In this document: positions 1 to 8,642 of the stretch, piece after piece | Position numbering within the stretch: position 1 is the stretch's first letter | Layout: each line of letters opens with the position of its first letter | Assembly (NCBI GenBank): GCA_002787815.1 | Contig: PCUY01000031.1 | Span: 1-64,000 of the forward strand | From: Bacteroidetes bacterium CG12_big_fil_rev_8_21_14_0_65_60_17 | GTDB lineage: Bacteria > Bacteroidota > Rhodothermia > Rhodothermales > UBA10348 | Reading direction: 5' to 3' | DNA length: 64,000 nucleotides | The notes under the pieces: generated by a model | The model's input: only the letters and a program-made list of their open reading frames with translations | What the model was told of the DNA's origin: nothing | Database searches by the model: none | Program-made: the position numbers and the translations under genes

Positions 1-75
1 ATACTTCGCTCCTCACGCCTTGATAAACGCCATTTTCGACTGCTACAGCGGGCTCTGGCGTAGTGTGAACAGGCC

Positions 76-1152
76 CTAATCGAAACGCGTAAACGTCGCT
101 TCCAGGATCCGTTCGCGGCGCTCATCCCGGCGTTTCCACTGGACGAGAATGGGGCTCTGGTAGGTGCCGGACACGATATGGCTCTGTGCTCCGTCCGATC
201 CGTCCGATACGATCATGCTGACCGAGCGCTTCATGCGCAGGAACCGGTGGGCCGGAACCTGAAAGAACTTGTCTATTATCCGTTCCACAAGGGTCTCGCT
301 CAGGCCCATGGCATCGATGAATTCGTTGACCACGTGGACAAGGTCGTACTTCATATAATCCTTGGCCTTCTCCTTGATGGCTCCCGGGTCCTTGATCATG
401 TTGCGGCCCTTCTGGGCCATGAACCGGATGGGATCCCGGAGCACGTCTACCAGGTCATGCTGCATGAGCAGCGTTTCGTATTCGTTGACCGTCAGTCCCG
501 TATGGCTCTCATCCGGTGCGAGGGCAAGGTCAATGCGGCCTTTTCGTATTCCCAGCTGATTGGCTTCGTGTTGCAGCTCTTCCAGGAGTCCAAGCCGCGG
601 GTCCCACAGGTTCACCGAGTCGATCGGGTGACCTGACATGCGGATGGGCACCGCGCGCCGCCGCGTCACCGTCTCCCGGTCGTAGCCGATGATCGTGGTT
701 TTCCGGTTGCGATGCTCGTCGCCATTCGTGCCATCGAGGTCCACGAACCAGACGGACTGGTCGGGACGCCGATTCAGGTAGGTGACAGTGTTTTCCAGCC
801 CCGATCCAATGAACGTGAGGTGGGAATCGGCATTCCTGGGTTCAACAGCCTTCTGCTCCTCGGTCAGTTCATTGCGGAGCTCCATCTGGTCGTGGAGGTA
901 GTCTGCATCGGGCGGAAAAAGCTTCTGGAACGACTCCAGGTATGCCTCGAGAGCCTCCGGATTGTTCTTGAGCCTGTTTGCGAAACTCTGCTCGAAATAA
1001 CCGGCAGTGGTATGGTAGGAGGTGAATGCACTGCGACCGAACCGGCCGAAAAAACCCTCTTCCTCTTCACGAACCCGCTCGGCCACGTCGATGACGTCGA
1101 ATCGGCTCTCAGGTTGTATGGTAAGAGTGATATCCCGGGGTGATGAGGCCAT
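76..1152 (-). CDS. YjbQ (UPF0047)-domain protein with long C-terminal extension
   Basis: This is a 358-residue protein if the ATG at 1152 is used; an upstream ATG at 1194 would add 14 residues. The first ~165 residues follow the YjbQ/UPF0047 pattern: a buried strand carrying SYHTTAG (the family's HHTSA region), then NADSHLTFIGSGLEN (family HLKASLLG), then a strand and basic turn VDLDGTNGDEHRNRK (family GIYLCEHR). YjbQ proteins are normally ~135-140 residues, and some have weak thiamine-phosphate synthase activity. The remaining ~190 residues are unlike YjbQ and are not recognised; they are charged, largely helical-looking and contain no membrane segment. The gene is divergent from the M14 peptidase, with a 182-nt gap in which I see no convincing promoter. 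The domain call is an inference from motif spacing, and the function is unknown. Confidence 0.72.
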   Translation of the reverse strand: MASSPRDITLTIQPESRFDVIDVAERVREEEEGFFGRFGRSAFTSYHTTAGYFEQSFANRLKNNPEALEAYLESFQKLFPPDADYLHDQMELRNELTEEQKAVEPRNADSHLTFIGSGLENTVTYLNRRPDQSVWFVDLDGTNGDEHRNRKTTIIGYDRETVTRRRAVPIRMSGHPIDSVNLWDPRLGLLEELQHEANQLGIRKGRIDLALAPDESHTGLTVNEYETLLMQHDLVDVLRDPIRFMAQKGRNMIKDPGAIKEKAKDYMKYDLVHVVNEFIDAMGLSETLVERIIDKFFQVPAHRFLRMKRSVSMIVSDGSDGAQSHIVSGTYQSPILVQWKRRDERRERILEATFTRFD

Positions 1153-1334
1153 GGGCGAAAGGTTTATCTCGACTCGGCAGGGGCAACGTACCATTTCGAT
1201 ATGGTCTTTGCAACGGCAGCCAAACCAATACCGTTCATATACGTTTCATGATCGGAAAAAAACGGTCCAATCTTCACACGGCAGCGATCTTGCCCGGGCA
1301 ATATCTTGAGGGTCTCACCACGCCAAGACACAAC

Positions 1335-2927
1335 ATGAACCGACGAGTGTTTCTGCCACGCTTCTGCATCCTGTTCTTCGCAGTCGTTTCCATTCTGCCG
1401 GAAAGCGCCGCATCCAGGCAGACAGGCCTGAGCTTTCTGCTTACGCGTGCTGAACAGACACACTATGACGAGACGACGCGGTACGATGAGTTCATTGGCT
1501 TTCTTGACGTCATCGTCCGCCAGCACGAACATATGCACCTGACGCGTCTCGGGTATTCCATGGAGGGCCGCGCCATTCCCCTCGTCGTATTCGGCAAAGT
1601 CGCCGATGCCGGTCCGGACGCGGTTCGGGAAAGCGGAAAAACGCGCGTCTACCTGCAGGGGAATATCCACGCCGGAGAGGTCTGCGGCAAGGAAGCCCTC
1701 ATGATGCTGCTGCGGGAGTTCGCGTCCGGACAGCACGAAACGCTTCTTGACTCGCTCGTCATCATGGTGGTGCCCATGTACAACGTCGATGGAAACGAGC
1801 GCGTCCGCCTCGACAACAGACCCCGGCAGAACGGACCCGTCGGTGGGATGGGGCAACGGCCGAATGCACAGGGACTGGACCTCAACCGGGATCACATGAA
1901 ATTCCGGTCGCCGGAGGCACGCGCCGTACTGCGGTTCATGACCCGCTACGACCCCCATGTATCGGTGGACCTGCACACGACCAACGGGACGAGGCACGCC
2001 TACAATCTGACCTACGCGCCGCCCCTGAATCCCAATACTCCGGCTCCCATCGATTCCCTGCTGCGCCAGGACTGGTTGCCCGGATTGACCGGGTCCATGG
2101 AAGAGGATACCGGATGGCTTACGTGGTTCTATGGAAACCTCCCGTTCCGGTCAGGGGAGAACGTCTGGAGTACGTTCGATCATCGGCCCCGCTTCAACAA
2201 CAACTATATTGGCCTGCGCGGGCGGATTGCCATTCTGAGTGAGGCCTACGCCTACGACTCGTTTCGCAACCGTGTGCTCTCGACGCGCGATTTCACGGAG
2301 GACATCCTGTATCTGGCCCATGCCGAAGCGGGCCGCATTGCGGAGCTCATTGCGCGGGTCGATGCCACGCCTGTGACGGGTCAACAACTGGCTGTACGCA
2401 GCCGTATTACCGAGTCCAGTCCCGCCACGGAAATACTGTTGGGAGAGGTGACCATGACCCGCCATCCCGATACCGGACAACCGGTCCTGGAACGGCGCGA
2501 TGTCACGCGTCCCGTCGTCATGCCGGAATACGGCGCCTTCGAGCCGACCGAGACCAGCCGCGTGCCTTCCCAGTGGATTATCCCCGATGCGCCGGATGCC
2601 ATCGTCGATGCCCTTGATGCACACGGCATCATCTATGCCCGCAGCGAACTCACCCTCACTGACGTCGAGGTCTTCGATATCGATTCCCTGCAGGTTGCCG
2701 AGCGGCCGTTCCAGCAGATAAACGAAGTCACCGTATTTGGTCGGTGGATGCGATCGCCGGAGCCGGTTTCGGGCCCGGCGATCGTCGTGCCGTCCCGGCA
2801 GCCGCTTGGACGACTGGCTCATTACCTGCTTGATCCGCGGAGTGACGATGGCCTGGCCAACTGGGGGCTGCTCGGCGATGCACTGCAGCCGGATGGCCCG
2901 TTTCCTGTCTACCGTACCATAAGGTAG
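1335..2927 (+). CDS. Secreted M14-family zinc carboxypeptidase
   Basis: A 530-residue protein that starts at the ATG followed by a classical signal peptide (basic MNRR, hydrophobic FCILFFAVVSILP, small residues), so it is predicted to be exported. The M14 zinc site is readable: NIHAGEVCGKE supplies His and Glu, VDLHTTNG supplies the second His, and the catalytic Glu lies in LSEAYAYDSF. LDLNRDHM is the usual substrate-binding Asn-Arg pair. The ~200 residues after the peptidase domain look like a beta-rich accessory domain, as in other large M14 homologues of Bacteroidota-type bacteria. Its stop codon overlaps the GTG start of the next gene by one base, which suggests coupled translation. The substrate is unknown; a peptide, or an amide substrate of the peptidoglycan type, is possible. 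Confidence 0.88.
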   Translation: MNRRVFLPRFCILFFAVVSILPESAASRQTGLSFLLTRAEQTHYDETTRYDEFIGFLDVIVRQHEHMHLTRLGYSMEGRAIPLVVFGKVADAGPDAVRESGKTRVYLQGNIHAGEVCGKEALMMLLREFASGQHETLLDSLVIMVVPMYNVDGNERVRLDNRPRQNGPVGGMGQRPNAQGLDLNRDHMKFRSPEARAVLRFMTRYDPHVSVDLHTTNGTRHAYNLTYAPPLNPNTPAPIDSLLRQDWLPGLTGSMEEDTGWLTWFYGNLPFRSGENVWSTFDHRPRFNNNYIGLRGRIAILSEAYAYDSFRNRVLSTRDFTEDILYLAHAEAGRIAELIARVDATPVTGQQLAVRSRITESSPATEILLGEVTMTRHPDTGQPVLERRDVTRPVVMPEYGAFEPTETSRVPSQWIIPDAPDAIVDALDAHGIIYARSELTLTDVEVFDIDSLQVAERPFQQINEVTVFGRWMRSPEPVSGPAIVVPSRQPLGRLAHYLLDPRSDDGLANWGLLGDALQPDGPFPVYRTIR

Positions 2928-3922
2928 TGTCCACCATCGCTTCATTCGAGACCATCGAAGATGTCCGCGCAGATTTCCACCGGATAGTCACGCCGCTCGA
3001 GTTTGAGCGTGCGGCAACGGTCGTGGAGGCATACCAGAAGCAATTCAATCCAGTGTATGCGCGCTACGATACCGGGCGCTTTGTTCCGGTCGAGGTTTTC
3101 CGGCATGCCCGGATAGCCACATTTCCTCCGGAGCACACAGCCATGATTTTCCGCAGTTCAGGCACAGGGGGAGTGGGTCGGCGGGCTGAACACCACGTAC
3201 GTGACCTCGACGTCTACGCCCGGGCGACGCGAGCGGGATTCCAGCATGTCTACGGCCGCGGATCGCATCTTCTGCTGGCGCTCGTGCCGGCCTATGCAAC
3301 TGACTCCTCTCTTGTCTGGATGCTCAAAAACCTGATCAAAGAGATCGGTGCTCCCGGATCCCGCATGCTTACAGAAGCCCGGACCGAAATACTGGAAGCA
3401 GTCCGGGTCGCATCTCCCGATCATCCTCCCGTACTGTTCGGAGCCGCGTTCGGGCTTCTGGATCTGGTGGAAGAGGGGCGGTTGCCGCTGCCTGCGGGAT
3501 CTGTAGTCATTGAAACCGGAGGGATGAAAACACATCGACGGGCAATCAGTCGGCGCGACATGCACAGGACGCTTGCCGACGGATTCGATCTGCCTCTCAC
3601 AGCGATCCACTCGGAATACGGAATGTGTGAACTGATGTCCCAGTGTTACACGAAGGCCACGGGGACATCGGACGTGAACGAGTGGTTCCATGCGCCTCCG
3701 TGGGTTCGGCTCGACGTGCACCGACCAGACATGCCAGATACGCCGTGCGACGAAGGGGAAGAGGGTGTACTCGTAGTAACGGACCTTGCAAACATGTATT
3801 CGCTCTCGTTTATTCGAACACAGGATCGAGCCATTCGGCGGGGACCCGCTGTATCCATCCTGGGACGGGAGCCCGGTGCCCACCTGCGCGGATGCAATTT
3901 TTTATTTGATCATGACTCCTGA
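2927..3922 (+). CDS. LuxE-like acyl-protein synthetase (adenylate-forming)
   Basis: A 331-residue protein starting at GTG, which overlaps the upstream TAG by one base. The motif FRSSGTGG near residue 75-85 is the Ser/Thr/Gly-rich nucleotide loop of the LuxE/acyl-protein synthetase branch of adenylate-forming enzymes. SEYGMCELMSQCY resembles the YG-E motif of the superfamily, and VVTDLANMYSLSFIRTQDRA the Asp-Arg pair. LuxE activates a fatty acid and carries it on a Cys close to its C-terminus; here Cys323 in RGCNFL lies nine residues from the end. No luxC or luxD reductase/thioesterase is present. The next gene is a crotonase, so the pair may act on an acyl or aryl acid. Family assignment is good; the substrate is unknown. 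Confidence 0.8.
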   Translation: MSTIASFETIEDVRADFHRIVTPLEFERAATVVEAYQKQFNPVYARYDTGRFVPVEVFRHARIATFPPEHTAMIFRSSGTGGVGRRAEHHVRDLDVYARATRAGFQHVYGRGSHLLLALVPAYATDSSLVWMLKNLIKEIGAPGSRMLTEARTEILEAVRVASPDHPPVLFGAAFGLLDLVEEGRLPLPAGSVVIETGGMKTHRRAISRRDMHRTLADGFDLPLTAIHSEYGMCELMSQCYTKATGTSDVNEWFHAPPWVRLDVHRPDMPDTPCDEGEEGVLVVTDLANMYSLSFIRTQDRAIRRGPAVSILGREPGAHLRGCNFLFDHDS

Positions 3923-3928
3923 CGGCCC

Positions 3929-4735
3929 ATGACCGCTATTGACCATAGTCCCGACAACCGCATTGTCACCGTGACGCTGGATAGGCCTGAAAAAAGGAAT
4001 GCCCTGAGCGCTGATCTCGTTCAGGAACTTACGCATGTATTTTCGGATCTGGCTGTGGATGAACGGGTTCGAGCCGTGATCCTGGCCGCGCGTGGCCCCG
4101 TTTTCTCCGCAGGTGCTGATCTTTCTGCGCTGCAAGCGCTCAGGTCTTCCACGCTCGAGGACAACCTTCAGGACTCACGCCTTCTCGCCGGGTTGTTCAC
4201 AGCCATCCGGACGACACCGTTCCCTGTCATTGCGCGTGTACATGGACATGCCATTGCCGGAGGATGCGGTCTTGTGGCCGCTGCAGACATTGCCATTGCC
4301 GCACGCGAGGCCAGATTCGGATTCACGGAGGTTCGGATAGGGTTCGTCCCGGCACTGGTATCCGTGCTGCTCGACGGAAGGGTACTACACACCCATCAGC
4401 GGGATCTATTTCTGACGGGGCGGCTGATTGGTGCCGACGAGGCCGTCCGCATGGGTCTTATTGCCCGGGTGGCCAACCCCGCGGACCTTGATCAGGTCGT
4501 AGAGCGTGTGGCAGGGGAGATTTCCCGCAATACCAGTCGTAGTGCCATCGCCCGGACGAAGGCCATGCTTCTGGGAGATCCGGACGCGTTCCGAGACAAG
4601 ATGGAGGTTGCGGCCGTACGGAATGCCGATGCGCGCCGGGACCCGGAATGCCTTGCGGGGGTAGATGCGTTCCTGAACAGACACGACGCACCCTGGGTGC
4701 GGGAGTGGGACGAAGACCATACAGAACCTGCCTGA
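3929..4735 (+). CDS. Enoyl-CoA hydratase/isomerase (crotonase) family protein
   Basis: A 268-residue crotonase-fold enzyme, close to the normal ~260. DRPEKRNALS is the N-terminal family signature. FSAGADLSAL and HGHAIAGGCGL form the oxyanion hole that stabilises CoA-thioester enolates. The Glu in FGFTEVRIGFVPA is at a position used for catalysis in enoyl-CoA hydratases and methylglutaconyl-CoA hydratases. It starts 6 nt after the LuxE-like gene, so the two are probably co-transcribed. It could be a short-chain enoyl-CoA or methylglutaconyl-CoA hydratase in fatty-acid or leucine breakdown; the sequence alone does not fix the substrate. Confidence 0.9.
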   Translation: MTAIDHSPDNRIVTVTLDRPEKRNALSADLVQELTHVFSDLAVDERVRAVILAARGPVFSAGADLSALQALRSSTLEDNLQDSRLLAGLFTAIRTTPFPVIARVHGHAIAGGCGLVAAADIAIAAREARFGFTEVRIGFVPALVSVLLDGRVLHTHQRDLFLTGRLIGADEAVRMGLIARVANPADLDQVVERVAGEISRNTSRSAIARTKAMLLGDPDAFRDKMEVAAVRNADARRDPECLAGVDAFLNRHDAPWVREWDEDHTEPA

Positions 4736-4743
4736 TCGGACGA

Positions 4744-5205
4744 ATGCTGGCGGAACATACCCTGAACCACGCGCTCGAGCGGGTGGTGTCCTCAACATGC
4801 ATGAAGCACATCCATCCTCTCCTTCAACGGGGATCGGACGTCGACCATGACGCGGTACGGCGCATAGTATCCGAACATGGACCGGCGGCTGGATTCCGGT
4901 ACCGGTGGCAGCAGGAGGCGCTGACAAGTGCCATTACGGCACATTGCACGCTCGTAACGCGTCTCGATAAGGACATTCCCTGGAAAACATTGATCCTGAT
5001 CCAGCAGCGACAATCGGAGATTGCACAAATCGTCGATGAACTGGACCGCTCCCGGGCCCGTGACGTACGACGGTGGTGGTTTACCATGATAGAGGTGATC
5101 TTTCAGCTGAAAAAAGGTAACCCGGGTGGCCCGGTAACGATTGGTCCACTTGCCAGAGTCCACATCGCGTGGCAGACGTTTTCCAGTAAAACAGCATTCA
5201 AATAA
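4744..5205 (+). CDS. Hypothetical protein (153 aa)
   Basis: This frame fills the 484-nt gap between the crotonase and purM, beginning 8 nt after the upstream stop. Codon usage resembles its neighbours, which favours a real gene. The product is soluble, with a helical N-terminal half (ALERVVSSTCMKHIHPLLQ), a central RYRWQQEALT segment, a Trp pair in VRRWWFTMIEVIFQLKKG, and no signal peptide or membrane segment. I recognise no family and cannot assign a role; its position only suggests co-expression with the acyl-activating pair and purM. Confidence 0.55.
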   Translation: MLAEHTLNHALERVVSSTCMKHIHPLLQRGSDVDHDAVRRIVSEHGPAAGFRYRWQQEALTSAITAHCTLVTRLDKDIPWKTLILIQQRQSEIAQIVDELDRSRARDVRRWWFTMIEVIFQLKKGNPGGPVTIGPLARVHIAWQTFSSKTAFK

Positions 5206-5219
5206 CACATACCCCTACC

Positions 5220-6215
5220 ATGGCCACATACAAGGAGGCCGGCGTTGATATCGCAGCCGGAGAAGAAACGGTCCGCCGGATAAAACCGCTTGTGCGGGAA
5301 ACGTTCACGCCGGGCGTACTTACCGACATAGGCGCCTTCGGTGCGTTCTTCGAATTCGACTGGGCCTCCATGGAAGAGCCGGTCATGGTATCATCTGTCG
5401 ATGGTGTTGGTACAAAGCTCAAGGTGGCATTCGCCATGGACCGGCATGACACGGTAGGGCAGGACCTGGTCAACCACTGCGTCAACGATATTGCCGTCTG
5501 TGGCGCGCGCCCGCTCTACTTCATGGACTATTTCTCCACGGGAAGACTGTCGCCCGACGTCGCGGTATCTGTTGTGAAAGGGTTTTCCACGGCCTGCGTG
5601 GAGAACAGATGTGCACTGATCGGAGGCGAAACTGCGGAAATGCCGGACATGTACGCGGCCGGTGAGTATGACCTGGCGGGAATGATAACCGGTGTGGTCG
5701 AGAAGCGCCGTATCGTCGATGGAAGCGGTATCCAGGCGGGACATGTGGCCATAGGCCTGCCGTCGACCGGATTGCATACGAACGGCTACTCTCTGGCCCG
5801 GAAGGTGCTTTTTCAGCACTTTGACGTGCATGACAGACCGGAGGAACTCCACGGAGCAAGTGTGGGAGAGACACTGCTGGTGGTGCACCGTTCGTATCTG
5901 CACGCCATCCAGGCCGCGATGTCGGCGGCTGACATCGCCGGCATGGCGCATATCACCGGCGGAGGTATTCCCGGAAACACGGTTCGGATACTTCCCGAGG
6001 GACGTATTTTCGATGTGGATTACGGTGCCTGGGATCGCCCCCCGGTATTCCAGCTGATACAGGATCTGGGGCAGGTCCCCGAGGACGACATGCGTTCGAC
6101 GCTGAACCTCGGCATGGGTCTGGTCCTGTTTGTTGCGCCGGACGATGTTTTGCCCGTGGAACGTGCGCTTTCCTCGCTCGGTGAAGAACCGATCCGGATT
6201 GGAAGCGTGAGATAG
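5220..6215 (+). CDS. purM: Phosphoribosylformylglycinamidine cyclo-ligase (AIR synthase)
   Basis: A 331-residue PurM, which converts FGAM to 5-aminoimidazole ribonucleotide with ATP in the fifth step of purine synthesis. The family signature is complete: AGVDIAAGEETVRRIK at the N-terminus, SSVDGVGTKLKVAF in the ATP/FGAM site, NDIAVCGARPLYFMDY, and GGETAEMPDMYAAGEYDLAG. The length is normal for the family (~340). It starts 14 nt downstream of the small unknown gene and is followed after 25 nt by plsY, so it lies within the long plus-strand run. No purine riboswitch-like leader is visible upstream. Confidence 0.97.
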   Translation: MATYKEAGVDIAAGEETVRRIKPLVRETFTPGVLTDIGAFGAFFEFDWASMEEPVMVSSVDGVGTKLKVAFAMDRHDTVGQDLVNHCVNDIAVCGARPLYFMDYFSTGRLSPDVAVSVVKGFSTACVENRCALIGGETAEMPDMYAAGEYDLAGMITGVVEKRRIVDGSGIQAGHVAIGLPSTGLHTNGYSLARKVLFQHFDVHDRPEELHGASVGETLLVVHRSYLHAIQAAMSAADIAGMAHITGGGIPGNTVRILPEGRIFDVDYGAWDRPPVFQLIQDLGQVPEDDMRSTLNLGMGLVLFVAPDDVLPVERALSSLGEEPIRIGSVR

Positions 6216-6240
6216 GAGACCCGGAAATCCTGCTGCCCTC

Positions 6241-6924
6241 ATGCTGTCTGTTGCCGTCATACTGATGTTGAGCTACCTGGTGGGTTCCATCCCTGGTAGC
6301 ATCGTGGTGGGTAAGCTTTTGCACGGCATAGATATACGGGAGCACGGAAGTGGTAATGCCGGAGCGACGAACACCTTCCGTGTACTCGGCTGGAAGTCAG
6401 GTACATTGGCTACCATCGTTGATCTCGGTAAGGGCATCCTTGCAGCCGGTGTCATTGCCACGTTGCGCGTGGACGTGCTTCCATCGGGATTCGGGTTCTG
6501 GGATGCGGCGACGGTAGTATGCCTCATGGCTGGTGCGGCCGCGGTTGTTGGCCACATGTACCCGATCTGGGCAGGTTTCAAGGGGGGAAAGGGGGTCAAC
6601 ACGACGGCGGGAATGCTCCTGGCACTCACCCCGGCCACGATGCTGCTCACCATGGGAATTTTTCTGCTTGTCCTCTTTCTTTCACGCTATGTCTCGCTGG
6701 CATCCCTTTCGGCCGCTGTCACGTTTCCCTCGGCTATCGCCATCAGCAAGTACCTGCTCCATTCAGATGCGCTCGATGCCAGTATTCTGTTTTTTGCGCT
6801 GGCGCTGGCGACCGGTATTTTTCTGGCGCACGCATCCAATATCCGCCGTCTTCTGGATGGCAATGAAAACCGGATTCGCACCTTCCGCCCCGCGCGCGGC
6901 ATGAAAGGTCGGGGGGAGCTCTGA
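6241..6924 (+). CDS. plsY: Acyl-phosphate:glycerol-3-phosphate acyltransferase
   Basis: A 227-residue integral membrane protein of the PlsY family that makes lysophosphatidate from acyl phosphate and glycerol-3-phosphate. GSIPGSIVVGK, HGSGNAGATNTFRVLG and GFKGGKGVNTTAG correspond to the three conserved PlsY loops, and five or more hydrophobic segments span the rest. The stop TGA overlaps the ATG of gpsA by one base (TGATG), so the enzyme that uses glycerol-3-phosphate is translationally coupled to the enzyme that makes it. Confidence 0.96.
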   Translation: MLSVAVILMLSYLVGSIPGSIVVGKLLHGIDIREHGSGNAGATNTFRVLGWKSGTLATIVDLGKGILAAGVIATLRVDVLPSGFGFWDAATVVCLMAGAAAVVGHMYPIWAGFKGGKGVNTTAGMLLALTPATMLLTMGIFLLVLFLSRYVSLASLSAAVTFPSAIAISKYLLHSDALDASILFFALALATGIFLAHASNIRRLLDGNENRIRTFRPARGMKGRGEL

Positions 6925-7949
6925 TGTCGGAACGCATTGCCGTCATAGGCAGTGGGAGTTTTGGTACGGCACTTGCCATTTCACTGTCGGATTCCGGACA
7001 CGATGTCACGCTGTGGGCACGCCGCGAGGAGATGGCGGCGGAAATGAGCGTGACACGGCGCAATCCGTCCTACCTCCCAGACGCTGTTCTGCCCAATGAC
7101 ATACTGATTTCAAGTGATCTGGAGCAACTGGTCTCACAGGCCGATATCTGGGTCTTCGCGACACCCTCACAGGTCGTTCGGCAGGTCGCGGCGCGCATCG
7201 GGCATATGGCAACGGAAACGCATGTTGTCGTTTCCGTCGCCAAAGGCATTGAAAACGGTACATTGCTGACGACCTCGTGCGTATTGGATGAGGCCTTGCC
7301 TGCGGTGCCGCTCGATAACATTGTTGTGCTCTATGGCCCGAGTCACGCCGAAGAGGTTGTGCGACGTGTTCCGACGGCTGTGGTGGCGGCGGGGTATGAC
7401 ATGGCCGTGGCCGAACGCATTCAGCGCGTGTTCATGTCTCCCTCGCTTCGTGTCTATGTCAGCCCTGACGTGCGGGGCGTTGAAATTGCCGGCAGTGTAA
7501 AGAATATCCTGGCCGTGGCGGCCGGTATCAGCGACGGCGTCGGATTCGGAGACAACGCAAAGGCTGCCCTTCTGACGCGGGGCATCGCTGAAATCAGGCG
7601 TCTGGGGGTTGCGCTCGGGGCCCATCCGCGCACGTTTGCCGGTTTGGCAGGCATCGGGGATCTTGTGGTCACCTGCATGAGTGGTCTGAGCAGGAACAGG
7701 CATTTTGGACAGGAAATAGGCCGCGGCAAGACGCTCGAGCAGGTGGAGTCGGAAATGACCATGGTGGCGGAAGGCGTCCGGACTACGGCATCGGTACATG
7801 ACCTGGCGCAGAAATTGGGGGTGGACATGCCCATTACCGAAGCCGTCTATTGCATCCTCTTCAAAGGGAAGCTACCCCTGGAGGCTGTTTCCGACCTGAT
7901 GACACGCAGCGCCAAACAGGAAGATTGGCTTACTGCTGAGGAGCCATGA
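6924..7949 (+). CDS. gpsA: Glycerol-3-phosphate dehydrogenase (NAD(P)+)
   Basis: A 341-residue cytosolic dehydrogenase that reduces dihydroxyacetone phosphate to glycerol-3-phosphate for phospholipid synthesis. The Rossmann loop is IGSGSFGTALAI at residues ~6-17, followed by LWARREEM. The catalytic lysine lies in GSVKNILAVAAG, and GLAGIGDLVVTCMS and SRNRHFGQEIG are the usual C-terminal substrate motifs. It overlaps plsY upstream by one base and the next gene by four bases (ATGA). Confidence 0.97.
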   Translation: MSERIAVIGSGSFGTALAISLSDSGHDVTLWARREEMAAEMSVTRRNPSYLPDAVLPNDILISSDLEQLVSQADIWVFATPSQVVRQVAARIGHMATETHVVVSVAKGIENGTLLTTSCVLDEALPAVPLDNIVVLYGPSHAEEVVRRVPTAVVAAGYDMAVAERIQRVFMSPSLRVYVSPDVRGVEIAGSVKNILAVAAGISDGVGFGDNAKAALLTRGIAEIRRLGVALGAHPRTFAGLAGIGDLVVTCMSGLSRNRHFGQEIGRGKTLEQVESEMTMVAEGVRTTASVHDLAQKLGVDMPITEAVYCILFKGKLPLEAVSDLMTRSAKQEDWLTAEEP

Positions 7950-8596
7950 CACTGGCAGGAGTAAAACGCATTGCTGCTCGCGGGGAAGGACGGCACATTG
8001 AATTCAAACTGCGGGTACCCCGTCCTGAACGGATGGCCAGGGAGATGATTGCCTTTGCGAACAGTGGCGGGGGAACGCTTCTCGTAGGCGTTGACGACGA
8101 CGGATCGATCGTAGGCGTTAAAGACGTCGAGGAGGAGGAGTTTTCCATTCGTCATGCTGTTGGGTTGCATTGCCGACCTGTCGTCAAGTGGCGCAGCTAC
8201 CGCGTTCCGGTGAGTCGCAGTCGCGAAGTCATTGTGATCACTGTCCCCGCATCCAAATACAAGCCCCACTTCATGGCCGCATCGAGTTCCAGCGCGTCGG
8301 GACCTGCCTATGTCCGAGTGGAGGACCGGAGCATGGAGGCCAGCCCCGAAACGGTAGAACTGCTTCGAACAGAAGGGCACGAGGAGGGTGTGTTCTTTGA
8401 ACTCGGTGAACGGGAGATGATGCTCTTCCGGTATCTGGAGCAGTATGGACATGTGACGGCGGAGGGGTGGGCCCAGGTGGCCAATTTACCACGACATGAA
8501 GCAGGAGATGTGCTTGTGACCATGACACGTGCAGGTGTCCTGACCCAGCATCGCCAGGAGAGCGGAGAATATTTCACGCTGCACATGGCGGAATAA
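7946..8596 (+). CDS. AlbA_2 (Schlafen-type) DNA-binding domain protein
   Basis: A 216-residue protein. The first ~130 residues carry the AlbA_2 (formerly AAA_4) signature: GEGRHIEFKL, then FANSGGGTLLVGVDDDGSIVGV, then a basic strand PAYVRVEDRSM. Such domains occur in putative transcriptional regulators and nucleic-acid-binding proteins. The C-terminal ~75 residues look like a small winged helix (REMMLFRYLEQYGHVTAEGW, then VLVTMTRAGVLTQH), which fits a DNA-binding regulator. The ATGA overlap with gpsA places it in the phospholipid-precursor operon; the target is unknown. Confidence 0.82.
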   Translation: MTLAGVKRIAARGEGRHIEFKLRVPRPERMAREMIAFANSGGGTLLVGVDDDGSIVGVKDVEEEEFSIRHAVGLHCRPVVKWRSYRVPVSRSREVIVITVPASKYKPHFMAASSSSASGPAYVRVEDRSMEASPETVELLRTEGHEEGVFFELGEREMMLFRYLEQYGHVTAEGWAQVANLPRHEAGDVLVTMTRAGVLTQHRQESGEYFTLHMAE

Positions 8597-8642
8597 TCCG
8601 TAACTTGTATTCTTTGGTCACTTCCGTTATTGTTTTCTGCGC

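Noticed and set aside
1-75. First 75 bases
   Set aside because: No gene, hairpin or promoter could be supported; it is only the stretch after the stop codon of the YjbQ-domain gene.
2751-2784. 10-bp perfect inverted repeat in the M14 gene
   Set aside because: Arms of 10 bp with a 14-nt spacer are expected about once or twice by chance in a window of this size and GC content.
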